Shown here: in pieces, positions 33,101-48,100 of the stretch | Layout: the number at the start of each line of letters is the position of its first letter | How positions within the stretch are numbered: position 1 is the stretch's first letter | DNA from: Parus major | Taxonomy: Eukaryota > Chordata > Aves > Passeriformes > Paridae | Length of the DNA stretch: 64,000 bases | Assembly (NCBI RefSeq): GCF_001522545.3 | Contig: NC_031771.1 | Coordinates: forward strand, 1,105,473-1,169,472 | Direction of reading: 5' to 3' | Program-made: the position numbers and the translations under genes | Notes under the pieces: model-generated | Database searches by the model: none | What the model was told of the DNA's origin: nothing | What the model saw: only the letters and a program-made list of their open reading frames with translations

Positions 33101-36100
33101 TCCTGCTGGTCCCAGGGCCCCAGGTCCTGCAATCCACACCAGCCTTGTGACATCCAGACCAGAACCCGCTTGCACTTGACCGGCTTGGAGACTGCTGGGA
33201 GCTAGCTGACATCTGGCTGGGTCTGTCTAGTGCAGCTGTGCCCTGAGGGCAAGAGATGGTGCCTGATTAAATTTGGCTAAAACTGCTCATGCTACCCAAG
33301 GTTTTCCTGGAACCCCTCGTAGGCAGAGACCTGGCAACACCAGGGATTGCTGTGCGACCGGGTCACAAGATAAATAAAACCGAACTGATTGTACAAAAGC
33401 TATTTCTGCAAAATGAAATCTGTTTCACAAAACTGGGACTTGAGTTGCTGCTTGTTTCTTGGCAGCAGAGCACTAACGCCTGTGATGTGCTGCCACTCAT
33501 TCCTGGCAAGCACCAACCCTGTGGTTTATAATCTGCGTTCATACATAATCACTTGCAAGTTGTTTCTATAGATGCTGAATGTAAAATATTTGGATCAAAC
33601 AGATTGTATTATCTTACATAACTTGTTCCCTTCCATACATTCAATGCCACATATCTCTTTTACTCCCTCCCCTCCCGGATTGTATCAGTGGATCCTGTGA
33701 TGGGGAGCTTATTCCAGCTATGGATTGTACTTTGGAACAGAGCTGCTAAACATAGAGGAAGCCCATCCGTGGAACAAATGACGAGTGGGTGGCATTCAGG
33801 CAGTGTGGCATATGCATTCTTTCTCATTTGGTCTGGCCTAAGGAAAGCTTTCACGCATCCCGCGATGTATTTTCCCTCCATCTCCTCACCCCTGCTGGGT
33901 TCCTCTTTCTCACCTAGATTTGTCACAGTGTTCTATATATTCTGGCCCAAATTTTGCCCCTTCTTAGTTTTTGCTTATCCTTTCCTAGCATGGCTTTCCA
34001 TGGACTTGGCTGAACCTATGTTTGCAGGGGAATGAGGACCCTGTGGATCGGATTCTTTCAGTAGTCTCTCTGCCTTTTCCCCCCGCTTGTGCCCATTTCA
34101 CTGGAAACAGTTCCTGTGGTGCAGTCTGTCGACTTCTCCCCTTTCAGCTCCATAGCTAGTGAGCACCTTGCAGGTGGACCTGCTGTACTGCTCGTGAAAA
34201 ACCATGGTGCAGATGTGTTTTCCTGTTAAATCTGTGTGAGCTGTGGACCTGTGTGGGATATCTTCGGAAAGGTCACACAAAAAGGTTGTGGCAGTCAAAA
34301 TTTAAAAACTATCCTCAATCCTGCTCTTCTCCCATGGGCACAAAAGGTGTCTTGCAAATGCTACATTTGCCTACTGCTGTTTTCTTCAGGGCAAAGGTTT
34401 TAATTATTGAAGTTCTGTTCTATGTCATTAAATTCCTGCATATTGATCTGGAAGATTTCTGTTGAAATAGAACTGCTGTTTTAGGGGATTTCTTTGACTG
34501 CAGTGTAGTTGGAAGCAAACTTGGTTTAAAGTAGCAGAATAGACCTAATGCAACCGAATTTCCACTGGGCTGTGAAATGCTTTACCATCTCTTTGCAATA
34601 TCTACTCCGCCTGAACATTTTCCTTGATTCCAGCTTTTTGACTCACTGAAGCATATTGCGTTAGATAGGTCTGAAATACCTGTTCCCACAGCGCCACTTC
34701 TGTCATGAATACACAGTCTGCCTCCATGTGGGATCCTAACTAAAGGCTCTAATTTACAGCTTTTCATTTCAGTTCTCCTTGAGGACAAATACTGTTTTTC
34801 AGTTGGTAAATTACACCCTTTGCACACTTCAGGTCACACAGAAAGTCTCTTACCTTTTCTTTCGTTCGCAGGGAGAAGATCAAGAAAGGCCTAAAGGATC
34901 TGGAGGAGGTGATGCCAGCAGGTGAGACGTACATACACGAAGGACTAAAGCAGGTAGGTTTTACTCATCTTCTTGCAATCAGCCGATCCTCTATTCTCAC
35001 CCTTTGGGTAACAACCTGTAACATAAATAGAACGGTTGTACACCTCAGTCTGTTATGCTCAAATCTTTCTGGCTGCCTGAGTGGTCCCAGGGTTGCCCAG
35101 ACACTCTGCAAATCGCCTGCAGAAGATGATTAGCCATCACAGGAATTTGCTATATGGAATTTCTCAGAATTGCTCCTGCTCACAGAGCATGGGTGTGTGT
35201 CGTGGATCTCAGAGCCCAGCCAGCGTGCCAGCGACACGGTGAACAGTCACACGCAGCTCGGGAGGGCTGCGGGGCTTGCGGTGCCTTCCAGAGCGCTCTC
35301 CTCGGGGAGAGTTTACCTCACAGGGCAGCGTTTGTGAGACAAACGCTCTTCATTTTGGACTGTCTTAATTGCAGAGTTCCCAGCTGCTTCTATTTTTCTT
35401 TGTTCAAGTAATGCAGTTTTGATGAAAGCCTTAGCCCTGAAGGTGAAGATCTAAGCTTCCACTGCTACAGAAAAATCAGTTCTTCCCCTGTGACTGCAGA
35501 GCCATGTTTATAACCAGGAGCTGCGCTCTGAAAAGCCGGGCAAAGGGAATTCTGTTGCTATTTAAAAATAAAATAAAAAATAGTTTTAAGCTGTTCTTTT
35601 TATATCTTGGAACCTACTGACTGTGTTTGAAATTTGGGGGTTAGCAAAGAAAATCCTCATGGTGGATTTGAAGCACTCTGTCCTGGGAGAGCTGCGCGTT
35701 GCGAGGGTTGACTGGTCAGTGACCCGAGGGCTTCGGAGATGGGCTCAACCGTGGCTGGAAAGGACCAGTGAGGGGCTTTTCCCTGCTGGTACTGAGTTCA
35801 AGGGAGGCAGATACTTGGCATGAGAGAGCGATTTGAGGATGAAGCTGTTATTTCAGATGTTGTATTAGATGCTTAGAAGATGCATCACAGTTAAAAGTTT
35901 GGGTGTAGTTTTAAGGTGGATAAAGGATTTTGTTGTTTTCAGGCCAATATGCAAATCGCAAAGCAAGGAGCCTCAAGGTTCTCTAGTATCATCATTGCAC
36001 TGACTGATGGCAAGCTGGATGGTCAGATTCCCTTGTATGCAGAGAAAGAGGTGAGCACAAGATGGAAATACATGTCATGCTCTGCAGAGTTTGGGTGCTG

Positions 36101-39100
36101 CCTCTTGAATTAAAAAAATGCTTATTTCTCTGTTCTATGATGCCACAGGCAAGGAAATCCAGAGAGCTGGGAGCGAGAGTTTACTGTGTTGGTGTCCACG
36201 ATTTTGAGCAAGAACAGGTAAGAAGAAGAGCTTGACTATTTTAGAGTACTAGGCAGTGCCTCAACCCAGAGTTTTACAGAGTTAATGTTAAGTTGTACAG
36301 AAATTTAATTTTACTTACATTAGGCAGCGTAATGTCTTCTCTGGCTCAGGAAACACACTCAGACGTGTACACAGACATAAATAGAACGTGTGGGTGCCGT
36401 GCTCACTGCCAAGGAGCCCCGTTGGAAATCCCCTTAACTGGGAGCTGCCAACGAGAGGGTGCAGGCAAGCCCCTCTCATTGCAATGGCAACCAGGTCAGG
36501 GTACTGATGCCATTGAACAGTGGAGCTGTAGACGAGGTTCAAGCAGAGCATGTGTAACCATCTTGGGACAAGGAAAAGAACGCTGGATTCGTGCCCTTCA
36601 TTGAAAAGCTGTTCCAGAGTTGCTCTGTCCCAGTGAAGGCTGTAGCTGCTCCTGTTTGGTCAAAGTGGCTTCAGTGGAGAGGTACAGGAAAGGCTCCTTC
36701 CTAAAGGAGATGCAGAGAAAGGGCTTTTAGTGAAAGGCAGAACCAACAGGGAAGGTTATTGTTGGGATGGGAGGTACGAAATCACTGCCAAAATACAGGC
36801 CCTGAAAGCTTTCCTCAGTGTGATGCTTGCCACGATGACTAGCCACCATTTTGTTAGCTGCAGTCAGCTGTGATAAGCCCTCCAGTTCAGAAAACTCTTA
36901 GTTAGCTGTGAGAGAGCTCTAAAGTTTCCTTCTCTTAGCAGAGCTGATGAGGGTTGCTTTTAGACATCCATTTAAATTTTAAGGGCGTAAAGCAGGGTGA
37001 GGAATTTAGTTTGCCAGATGATTCATGTGTTTGCATGCATTTTCTCTCCAAAGCTGGAAAGAATTGCTGACGTGAAAGAGCAAGTCTTCCCTGTCACTGG
37101 AGGATTCCAAGCACTGAAGGGAATAATCAATTCTGTGAGTACCAGGCAATAAGTTTTACATTTCCTCAAGAGTAGAGCATACTCTCTAGTCTCACTTGCT
37201 CTTCTAGGCAGAGCTGGTTCCTGAGGCAGGAATTGCAGGAGATGAAGTTCCCTCCCCATTACCTTAGAGATGCAGTTCTGTAAATCAGCACTGCTTGCAC
37301 CTCCTGCAGTTATTCATGCTCAGACCTCATGTAGAATTTGAAGACTCCTCACAAAGAGAGGGAAGTTCATCTGGGAAGTTTGGGGGATGCTCTGATAAAT
37401 GACAGCTTTGGGTTCAGTCTGGAAAAAACGGAGACTGTTACTCTGAGAGACTTGAGAACAACTGCTTAAAACCTGAGGAATAAGTGCAATTTAGGAATTA
37501 CCCAAATCTTTCCATACAGAGAGAAGTGTTTTAAATGCATGACTTTAACCACTTGTTATCCCAGTAAGTGCTAAGGCTCTGTGCCAGTTTTCAGCATGGC
37601 TGAAGAAACTCTCATCAGTGAGATGAGGCCATTCAGCCTAGACTACTGTGGGAAGGGATCAAAGAGAATCATTTTGGTTGCCATCAGTGGCTTGACACTA
37701 TTTCAGCCGTGTGCTAAGACACCTGTGGTTGTGGACACAAAATTTGTCTCATTTTAGACTGGAGGCTGTGTCTTTTTCGCAAGGTTGGCAGTGCTGCTGC
37801 TGCATGTAGGCAGCACAGTGCAAACAGGCTTACTGGCAGAAGTCAAAAGCAATAATGAAATCCATTTTCTGAGAGAGCCCACTATCACTCATTTCCCTTT
37901 TCTTTTTTTAAATAACAAAAGGATACTATTCACATACAGGATACTACACAGTCACGAATTTATCACTTCCCTTGAGCAGTGTGGTATTTGTGAATGCTGT
38001 AATGCAACAACTTATTTTCCCTGTTACTTAAAATAAATATAGTTCCAGAATCTTCCTTGAGCTTTCTAGAGAAAGGTAAGCAATCTTTTGATGCATTGAC
38101 AGATTTTCCCCTGAGAAGACAGTGCAGCCCATGTGGTACTGCCTAACACCTTTACTGTTTAAAATCTCATTCTGTGCCATTTGAGGGACTTACAGGACTC
38201 AGCTATGCTGCTGGTACAAATGATCCGAGTACCAGTACTGGGCTGTGTTTGTAAGAGCCGAGTGTTTAACCCCAGCTGATGATGTTATGTTTCCAAGGAT
38301 ACTGCTTTGCAAATAAGCATGATAGAGGAATAAAGACATGGGTGTTTGGCGTTTCCCCTCCAGCGAGGGTCACTGACCTGCGGATGGGCACCTTCCGAGG
38401 GGTCGGGTCTCTGTGCTCCTCTGGCCCTCCTCTGGAAGCAGCACAAGTATGGTCACTTCAGGTTTCTCAGGAGCTCAGCTTGAAGAGTCTGTCATTCAAA
38501 CATGTGGAAGGTTAGCATAAACCATAGGGTGTCCCATTACCCACATTCTCAGCCAAGGTGTTTTTGGGTGGTCTCTGGCTAGAAGCAGTGCCAGCCTGCC
38601 GTGTCCATACCTCCCAGGAACCTGAAAGCACTTTCTCTTATGTGTCAGCAGGGAGGGAAGCTTTTCTGATGAGATATGCCAGATGGTGTGTGCACAAGCC
38701 TCAATCCAGCTTCTTTCGATACTTACAAAAAACCCAGCTGTAAAAATCCCAGATTTGGGTGTACCGTAGCTGTAAAACAAGACCAGATACATGGAATGGC
38801 AACACGTTGTTTCAGGATAACAGCTTAGCAGTGACAGGAAAAGCAAACTGATGTACACAGTTCTACAGCTCACATGCAAGGCCTGCTTCTGCAGACTGAG
38901 CTCCTGAGTTGATTCAGGGTTTATTTACAGCCCAGCCACCGGACATGTCAACACTCTGCTTTTACCACAGAGCGTGGATGGAAGTATCCATAGCAGGGTT
39001 TCCGGTTGGGTTGGATTTTGTGTACGTGTGTGTGATTTTTTGTAGTGCATTTGTGGTGGCAGTATTAACAGGATATTTTGGTATGTTGTTGTTAATACTC

Positions 39101-42100
39101 AGTTTTCTTTGCAAGGGTTTGGAGTGAGTATGCCAATTCCTTCTCATAACATTTATAGCACTGATAAGTAGACCTAATTGAACATGAAATAGTCACAGTT
39201 TTCCTTTTTAGTCGCTATTATAAATTCACTTCAGTTTGCAAGTTAGCTAGAGAATGCAGACTCAGGGACACTGATGTAAAGGGGAAAGCTAATTTCGAAC
39301 CGGATGAAAAGGAGATCGGTCACAAACATGCAGCAGTATTGCTCAAAGTTCAGAGTCAAAGGTGCAGTTGTGAAACCCTCTGTGAATGTTGTTGAACGAT
39401 TTCTGTTCAGAAAAAACACTGAAACACCACTGAACATTGAAAAGCATTCAGAAATGGTAGCAACCCAGCAATTAAGACCCCTGAGCAAAACTGGAACCCA
39501 GAACTGCTGAGCAGGAGCCTCTACCACATTGATCTCTCCAGGTATGAGACTGCTTGCTATCCTGTTATATTTGTACTGCATTCCAGGAGAGCTGAGCAGT
39601 TAGTCTGCATTTGTTAGTGTTAAAAAAAATAAATGTGATGAGTTTTAGCACAGTCTGTCTGTAGTACCTGCTCCTGCAGTTGCTTTCAGTATAAGCAACT
39701 ATTCCAATTTATTATCTCTGGACAGATACACAATGTCTGCTTAATCCTGCCCACAGATTAACATTCAAGACAGTTGAGATGAATATTTAGAGTAACTTTG
39801 GCTTAGATGCCGGAGAGCTTGTGCCATGTTTTGACATTAGTTCTGATAAAATACTAGGCAAGTGAGAAGGGTTGAAATGCCCACTGTATTTCTGCTGAAT
39901 AACATCCACTACCAGGTCAAAAAGTCTGTGCAGACCTGTGAAGGGGGGCTGCTTTGCAAAGTTTCCTGCTCTGCCAGCATTGCTCATACCTAGCTTACAA
40001 GGTCATAACTAAACAGCATTGTCAGGGTGAATAAATCTGAGCAAAACTCTAGAGCTTAAAAGCAAAACGCTGAAGGCAAGTTACTGCACTCTCAGGAACA
40101 GTTACTGATGGGCTTTGGCTGATTATTACACGGAGTGTAGCCTTGTGAATGAGCCAGGACAGGGTGAAGGCTTTGGGAGGGCACAGTTTCTGTCACCATG
40201 CAGCAGATCAGTACTAGATAAGAAAATGAAACCCTTAATTAAAAAGTCAAGTCCTTCTGATTTGTGAGTGAAAGTTATCTGGTTGTCTCTGCAGGCAGAA
40301 TTGGACTAGGCTGGTACCTTGAAAAGTTACATTAAAGGAACTCACTAAGCAACATTATTAAAGTGTATGACAGCTCTATGTAGACAATCACATTTTTATA
40401 CTGAATTAAGTTGACAGCACTTAATACAGGAAGTTAAAATATATTTTGTTCTGAGGAAACTCCACAAAAACTTATCAGATAAGACTACAGGAACTGATAC
40501 AGAACTTTAAAGGAAGTAGTTCAAAAAAGGGTAAGCCTAGAGTTGTTTTATCTTTTAGGGTTACAAAATTTCTTAAAATTTCTACCTGGAAAGGATTAGA
40601 AATAGAATTGGTAAACATCTCCTAGTGCTTGTTCATTTTACATGGGAAACCCACTGTTAAGCACAATGGACAAAAAAAAAAAAAAAAAGTAGGTCAAGCC
40701 ATGTGAACTGAGTAGCTGCACTACCCAGAGCACTGTAAATTGAAGCAAAATCCTCTCAGCAAAAGTTGGCTGAACCTCCTGGGGAAAAAGCCTATGGCTC
40801 AGCATAAAGCTGCCCATTTGTCCAGGAAAAGTTGCAAACTGGGATACTCGAGGATCTGTCTCCTGGTGAAGGGGTGACCAGGGGAGAGGAGACCTCAGGG
40901 TTTGCAGGGTGCAAACTCCCAGGCTGACCGGGACTGACTTAGACCCATCCAAGGAATGCACACGGGACCAGTGAGGCCAAACAAAGGATTAAATGCACAC
41001 AAAAGCCCTAAAAAACCCCTAGATTCACCCAGCGTCAGACTCAGGCTCTGCTACAAAAGTTTCAATTGTCTCCAGTAAAACTCTGTGGCTGATGGAGGGA
41101 AGTCTGCTCCTGTTGAAAGGAGCAGTCAGCAAAATCCCTTTGGCATTCCGATCCATTTGGACACCAGTGAAGGGTGTCTATCCCATATCCTGGGGGTTTC
41201 CATGTCAGCTGGATCGCTCCTGTGTCACTTGCTGTGCATGGCAGTGCATCGCTGCTTTGGAGTTACACGGCTTGGTGACAGCCAGCGCTGCAGGGCCCAC
41301 AAGGAGCCACTGCACAAACCGCGCACGGCAGCGGCACCTCATGGAGTCATCTCTCATCTGGAGCGTGGTGACACTCACTGTCACCACGCCTGTGCCCCAG
41401 TGCTCAGCACAGAGAGGGGCCCTGCAGGCTGCTGACAAGACTTGGGGATGAGCTGTCCCTGTTTGCCATACTAACAGCAAGTCAGCAGGGAGAGAAGGCC
41501 CCAAACCACGTTGGGCAGCCAGTTGGTGTCCAAGAAGGGACAAAACCAAACTGCTAGTGAGAGGGAGTCAGCTTTGTTGAGGTCAGCAAGAGGTGTTCAT
41601 ATGAGGAGCAATTTTAGCCTTTATGTTTATAAAACTTACTGCATTGTCTTCCCAAAGATGTGCTCCAGCCTTTCTCCATGAATCTGATGCCTTCTTTTCC
41701 AGCTGTGCTGTCAGCAGCACTTCCTCAGGCTGACCTGGCTTTGGCACTGGGGGAGGGTGAATCACTGAACTCACACGGGTCCAACAGCATCTCCAGCTGG
41801 TACCTGCTGTAAGGCAACAGAATTTGTGTTTAGGGAGGGTGGGAAACTTCCCCGCTGCCACAGCGGTGCTCCAGGGTTAGACACCAGAGAACGCTGGTTC
41901 CGTGTCTCTAACGTGACTGCTTACCAAGCTCCGCTGTCTGAACCCTGCTGCCTCAGGGCCAGGTTGCAACCCGGGTACTGAGCAGCAATCGGGGACTACG
42001 TGATTTTCAACTAATCCCTACTGCTGTCCAGCCTGTGCAGCGCCCTCGAGCTAGCCTGCCTCCCTGCACTTTTCTTGGGCAGAGTGCTCAGCCTGCTCCC

Positions 42101-45100
42101 TCCCTTTCCCTAAGTGCTGTCGTCCCTCCACTGCAGATGAAGGGGGGTCAGCCAGCTGACTGGACGCAGTTAAGATTTTTCAAGGCCAAAATCAGCTTAA
42201 ACGGTTCATTATCAATTATACATCAACTTAATTGGATCATTTCCTGTAGGAAGAAAATATGCTCGGTTTATGCACTGGGAATCCAGGAAGCAAACTATTA
42301 GACCCTTAAGGAGGTGGGGGGAGGAGAAATGCAGCAAATTATCATTAAAAGAATTATTTTGATTAAATCAGTCATCCTATTTAATCCCCTTGGACGGTCT
42401 AATCCTCAAGCTGCACTGGGTGCAAGGTTCAGAACTAACGCTGCGCTATGTTTTCCATGTGATTGAGACTGAGGAGATAGTTTTGGGAATTACTGCATGT
42501 AGTTGTTAAAAGGAATCAATGGCCTGGAATAGAATGCTTTCTGCTCTACCCTTCACTGCTGTGCAGCCCTCAATTTGACATTCTCTGACATATTACAAAC
42601 CATATAATGTTCTCCTGGAGCACAGTGAGCTTGATAAGCCAGCACCGGCACTGACACGACTGCGGTTAGAGCGAGCGTGCCTGTGCGCTGTGATTGGGAT
42701 GGGACTTGTCAGCCAGCCCTGCACGGCTGGCAGCTCTCTTACATAAGGGGTGCTTGTACAACTGGCTCCGAAGGCAGCAGCCACAGGTCCAAATGAAATC
42801 CAGCGACTCCTTAGTGAGAAGTTTCTTCGAGCCAGACTTTTCTTACTAATTAGAAAAAAAAATAAATAGCCCAAGCAACTTTTTTCCTCTTATGGAAAGT
42901 AACAGTTTGTCTTGGTTCCTAGTTACATTACTTGGTAAGTAATGGTTTTAGGGTTGTTTTTAGTAATTTGGGGGTAAAGGTTCTGATGCTGTTAAAATAC
43001 GCATCTCATGACCCACAGTTTTGTCATCTCCATTTGCTTTCCTCAGTGGCTGCCAATGAGGTGCTGCTCAGCCTCGGTGTAATTAGAATATTCTCACTAA
43101 CCTAACGCCGCGCCAGGCTTCTCTCGGGTGGTGATTTTATGCAAGACCATATGTCTCAGGGATTTTTTTTTCACTTAGATAGGGGACAGGGTAGCAGCCT
43201 TCCCCTTCCCCTCGCTCTTTGTTCACGGAACTGCTGAGCAGCGTCAGGGAGCAGGCCAGGCTTGGCAGCAAGGTGTAGACATGAGCACAGATGTTTGGCA
43301 GCAGAGAACGGTAGGGCCCATTAGATATTAACTGCTGCAGTTCCTGCTCTGACTTTGTGGGAGAGAAGCACCAAAATGGTATTTCCTTGAAAAGCATGTG
43401 TTTCATTCCAAGTCACCCTGAATTGACTGCCTTCCGTCTAGTGTGAGGTGGTCCTGCTGCCTCTTGCCTTTCTGCACAGATCGGCACTGGGGAAATTAAT
43501 GACAGAGCTTGCTTGAACACGGCAGAAGCACGTGATGTGAAAGCAACGTTAGAAAGAATGGAAGGCCTCACTTTGGAAACAGTCAATTTCAGGGAGTTCA
43601 AACATCAATTGCTATATGGGTAGGCTGGCCTGTCCACAGCCTAAGGTGGACTGTGAAGGTGGTTCTCACTTAAAAAGTCTGATAAAAGTTTCTCAACTGT
43701 AATTACAGAAATGAAGAACTCTACTTAAGTTTATTTCTTACTGTAGCCTACCCCAGATCTTTTTTTGTTAAGACCTAATTCTGCCACACTACTGGGGGCA
43801 CAAGTCCTATTTACATAAATAAAGCAACAGCTCCTGAGTGAGAAACCTGTAACAATGCCAACCTACTACACCTTAAATTCTTCATCACCCCAGTTTCACA
43901 CACATTGACTTTACATGCCATAACAGTCACTGAATTCAGCACAAAAAAACCTGCTCAATGCACAGTCAGCATTTCATTGTCTAGAACAAAAACAGTGAGT
44001 TCAGTAAACCAATTATACACCTCCTGCTTTACTTCTCTTTCCTTTCTACTCTTAGCAGTAGTGGGGAAAAAAAAAGGGTTTTGAGTTGAAAAAAAAGGAA
44101 GCAAGCTGCCAGTAATACTTCTAAGTGACTCATAGAAAAACAAACCCACATGGAAACACGGGGTAAGCCCAGTCCCAATTCAGCCAATTGGAAGGAATGA
44201 AGCAGAATAGTTTTAGGAACTTAACCAAGCACCTGGGTGAGTTCAGCTGGACACAGCTAACCCAGCACCAGCACAACGCTGCCTTCATCATCCATTGCTC
44301 TGAGGAGCCGCACAGCCCCAAGCTGGGATGGGGCTTCAGAAGGCATTAACTCACCAGAGAATGGCCTGGCTCCAGAGCAGTGTTCTACAGGCTGGGACAG
44401 CTTTCCACAGCTTTGGTCTGGGCTTCTGGTCCCCATCTGCATGCCCTGCTCCACCTGTGTATGCAGGAACCCTGCTGCTGCCTACCATTTAAATAGCTGC
44501 CCCGCACGTAGTGGCATTCCTGAGCAGCTAAACCAGGAGCCCAAAGGTGCAGGCAATTCCTCATCAAGGAAGGGCCCACAGCTGGCAGTGGTTAAGGCTT
44601 TGCCTGCATCCACAGATCCAGCCGAGGCACGGAATGCTCAAGGTAGATTTAAACACTCCTCATGTTATATGGGCCCTCTCAGACATTACCTTCCATTACT
44701 GCCCCCAGTTTGCCATAAATTTATCACACTGACAATCCATGTGTTGCAGTGACAAGTGCATGAGCATGCTTCCCACTGTGTCTTGAAATACGTATCCTGA
44801 TGAGAGATGCAGCTCTTGATGAGGTCGGTTCTGTGGTTACCTGAGGGAGGAGCTTGGCACCAGTACAAGAAGGCACATCTCATGGCGTGCCACACCATCA
44901 ACAGTGTTTAGTTTCTAGCTCTGTTTTCCTTGAGGTTACAATTGCCCCCACCAGCTCTTCTGTTTGCAGCATTCCTAGTGAAAATTACGGACTCCTCATT
45001 TGGGAGGGAGGGGGGAAGAAAAGGAGTCTCCACAGAAAAGCTACTACTGCCTGCAGCTCTGAGGCTGCCGTGCAAGGGGGCTCTCAGGGCTGTGCTGCCA

Positions 45101-48100
45101 TCTCTGGGCACGGTTTGGCTGGCAGTGTGTCCATGGACTGCGCCCATCAGGAGATAAAACTGCAGGAACGTTATCTGTGCACACACAAAGTGTGGAAGCA
45201 ATCCTGTTGTGCTGTCAGCGGGTTTTGCACGAGCCTTGTCGTACAGCAGTAGAACAAAGATGAGTTTTTGAGGATGAATATTTTCTTTTCTTTAAAAAGA
45301 GGTTTGGGAAATAGCAAGTTGGATGCATTTGTTCTGTTGCAGGACATAGACTTCCGGTCAGAGACTCACGCTGCCTTTCCCCAAAACCCACAGCAGCCTG
45401 ATTTGGGTCACCTTCTGGTGAACACTGATGTAAACAGAGGTGCAAGTTTGAATGGATCCATAGGGAGGAAAGGCCACTGGTGGCCCTAGAAATCCTTAGC
45501 TGTTCAGAGTCATTAGCGTGCCAAGTCTGACCAAACTGTGTCAGCAGCTGTCACCTTCCAGCAGTCCCTGGCTATTCTGACCTCTGTCCCAGGAAGCAAA
45601 CACTTTGCACAGCCACAGAGCACTTGCAAGACTTGAGATCATTACGGTGGTTCAGCGAAGGATCCAGCTGGGATGATGACTTACCCAAATCCTGTAAGCA
45701 CTGTGCGGTTCTGGGCAGGAACAGATGCCATGCAAGTTATGATTTATGGTGCTGCCTGCTGCCAAAAACTTTGGAACTGCATATGGGGCTAAGCGAAACC
45801 GAGTGAGGTTGCAAGACAAATTGACACTTAGCGTATTTTGTTAATTGCCCCTGTACGGTTGGGTTGCTCACGGCTTGTTACTAGTGCATTGTTCTCACAA
45901 TTTCACGGAACACAACCTTCATTAGAGTCCTGGAAGGGAAAGTTGTTGTTTGTGTAACACTGTGCGGCCCGGTACAGCTCTGTTCCACAGCACGTGCTGA
46001 GGGTATTGCAGGCCAAATGCTCCAAAAGATGCAGGAGCCATCCTGCTTTGCTGTTAAACAATTGGAACTTGAAAGAGGCAGCAGCAAAGCTGAAAAAAGA
46101 GTCCAGGGAGAGCCAGGCCTGGCCTGTGACAGGTTAAAGAGGTCCTGGAAGATCCACAAAGCACATTTTCCACAGGAAGAAACATTGCACAAAGCAGGGG
46201 AAGGATCTCTGACAAAGCAAAATTGATAAACAGAGGTGGAATAGGTAAAGACCATGAGCAGTGGGGAGCGTGATGTCAGCCTGTTAGTTGGCTGCCTTTG
46301 TGCAGTGTGCTGCAGGGACATCTGCCCTTCCAGTGCTGATGGCAGAATTTGGGTGTGGGGTGTTTCTGCAGCTCAGGGCTGACAAAACCCGAGTGTGTGG
46401 TCACTTCAGACACCTGCAGGTCAGAGACAGGCAGTGTTTCTCCAACAGATTCAGTGGGAGGAAATGTGTTAGTAATGACAAAAATGGGAACCCACTGCTT
46501 TAGAAATATTGAAGTTTGTGGGAGCCTTCAGGAACCTTCTTGAGGGAAGCACATGGAAAGTGCCATGAACACAGATACAGGTTTTATGTATTAATTAACA
46601 ACCAGGTTGGTCTGGGAAAAATGTGCTAGATGAAAAGTGGGGCCCCATGGGAAAGCTGGTAATGGATAAGTGGACCTAATAAATGAACTGCCTACAACTG
46701 TTTTAAGAAGATTTACATGTGTGCTTACTTGCAAGCCACTGAAATAGCCTAAAGACAGGGGGTTTAAAGCTCCACAGCACCAGTTGGGATGGCCATGGTG
46801 CTCCCAGCAGCTGATTGACAAGCGACCCTTTGAGCAAAGAAAAGCCTGTTTGGGTAGGTAGGACCCAATGTGTGCCAGCGAGTTTGCATCAAGGGAGAGT
46901 GGGCTTGTGAGTGCCCCCTGGGTATCTTGGATGCCTCTCCTCTGGTTACTTCTGCTCTCAGAAGTGTGCTGAAAGGATTAACTTGCTTTCCTGAGAGATG
47001 CTACAGAAACTGCACAGGGTCCACTCAACAGCCATCAGAAAGGATTTCACTGAAGGGGTGGGAGGCTGCCCTGCATCCAGCCCTCCTGCAGAGCAGTGCC
47101 TGGCAGCAGAGTCGGCGTGGAGCGCAAGCTGCATTCGTGCCACTGCCTCTTGTGCTGGCTGCTCTGAGACCCCGACCTCCAGTACACCAGGGTTTAAAAC
47201 CTAGCACATGTGGTTGTCACCGCTGCAGTGGGGCAGCAATGGAGCGAGTCCTGCACAAGAGGAAGCTACAGCAGTCAGTTGTGGTGCTGTTGAACAAGTG
47301 GATGTTTGGGGCTTGGATTCCATGTCCCATTTTCTTGCGGTCCAAGAGACTGACTACCTAAGAACAGAGCCCCACTGCGTTGTCTTGTCCCAGCAGCCAC
47401 ACCTTTGTTAACGAGCTCAGAGCTGTGGCCACTTCACCTCGATTGGCTCTGGTTCCATCTGGACCCAGTCCCACACTGCACAGGTCGCCTCAGAAGACAA
47501 ATAACACCCTGTAGTCTTACCACAGCTTTCCACTTCTGAAGCTGCTAGACATCAGGACAAAGGCTGACAGGTTTCTGCTCTATTTTGCACTTGGGTTTTT
47601 GGGGAATCGGTTCTCTCTGGGCAAGCCAGCACTGGGAGGAGGGGTAGGGCAGGGAATGAGAGAAAAGCCTTTGTGAGCCTAGGAGCAGAGTCCTATATTT
47701 GGTGTGGGCCTCTGGAGATGAAGTGGATGACATCACTTCTCAGAATCTCTCCTTGCACGCTGTTTGTCGTGGTCTTAACATATATCCAGGTAGCTTTTTC
47801 CTGATTTATATTGCACTTGGAAGCACAGTGTTAGAAAATTCACCCTGGGGTGCAATGAAATTAGAGGACTACTGCTTTGCAAGAGAAGTCAGGTTCTCTC
47901 CCACACTGTCTTCTCCTCTCCCTGACCTCCAGTTCGTACCACTGACCCCTCCTTAGGCACTGGGCAAATGGAGCCAGGGATTGCAAGGTTCTCCTTCTAA
48001 AAACAAAAAGACCGAATTCTGTGCCACCTGCTGGATCTGTGCTTCACCTAAAGCTGGCCTCCAGTCTCAGTTTCACTTGAGCTGTTTATCTGACTCCTTA

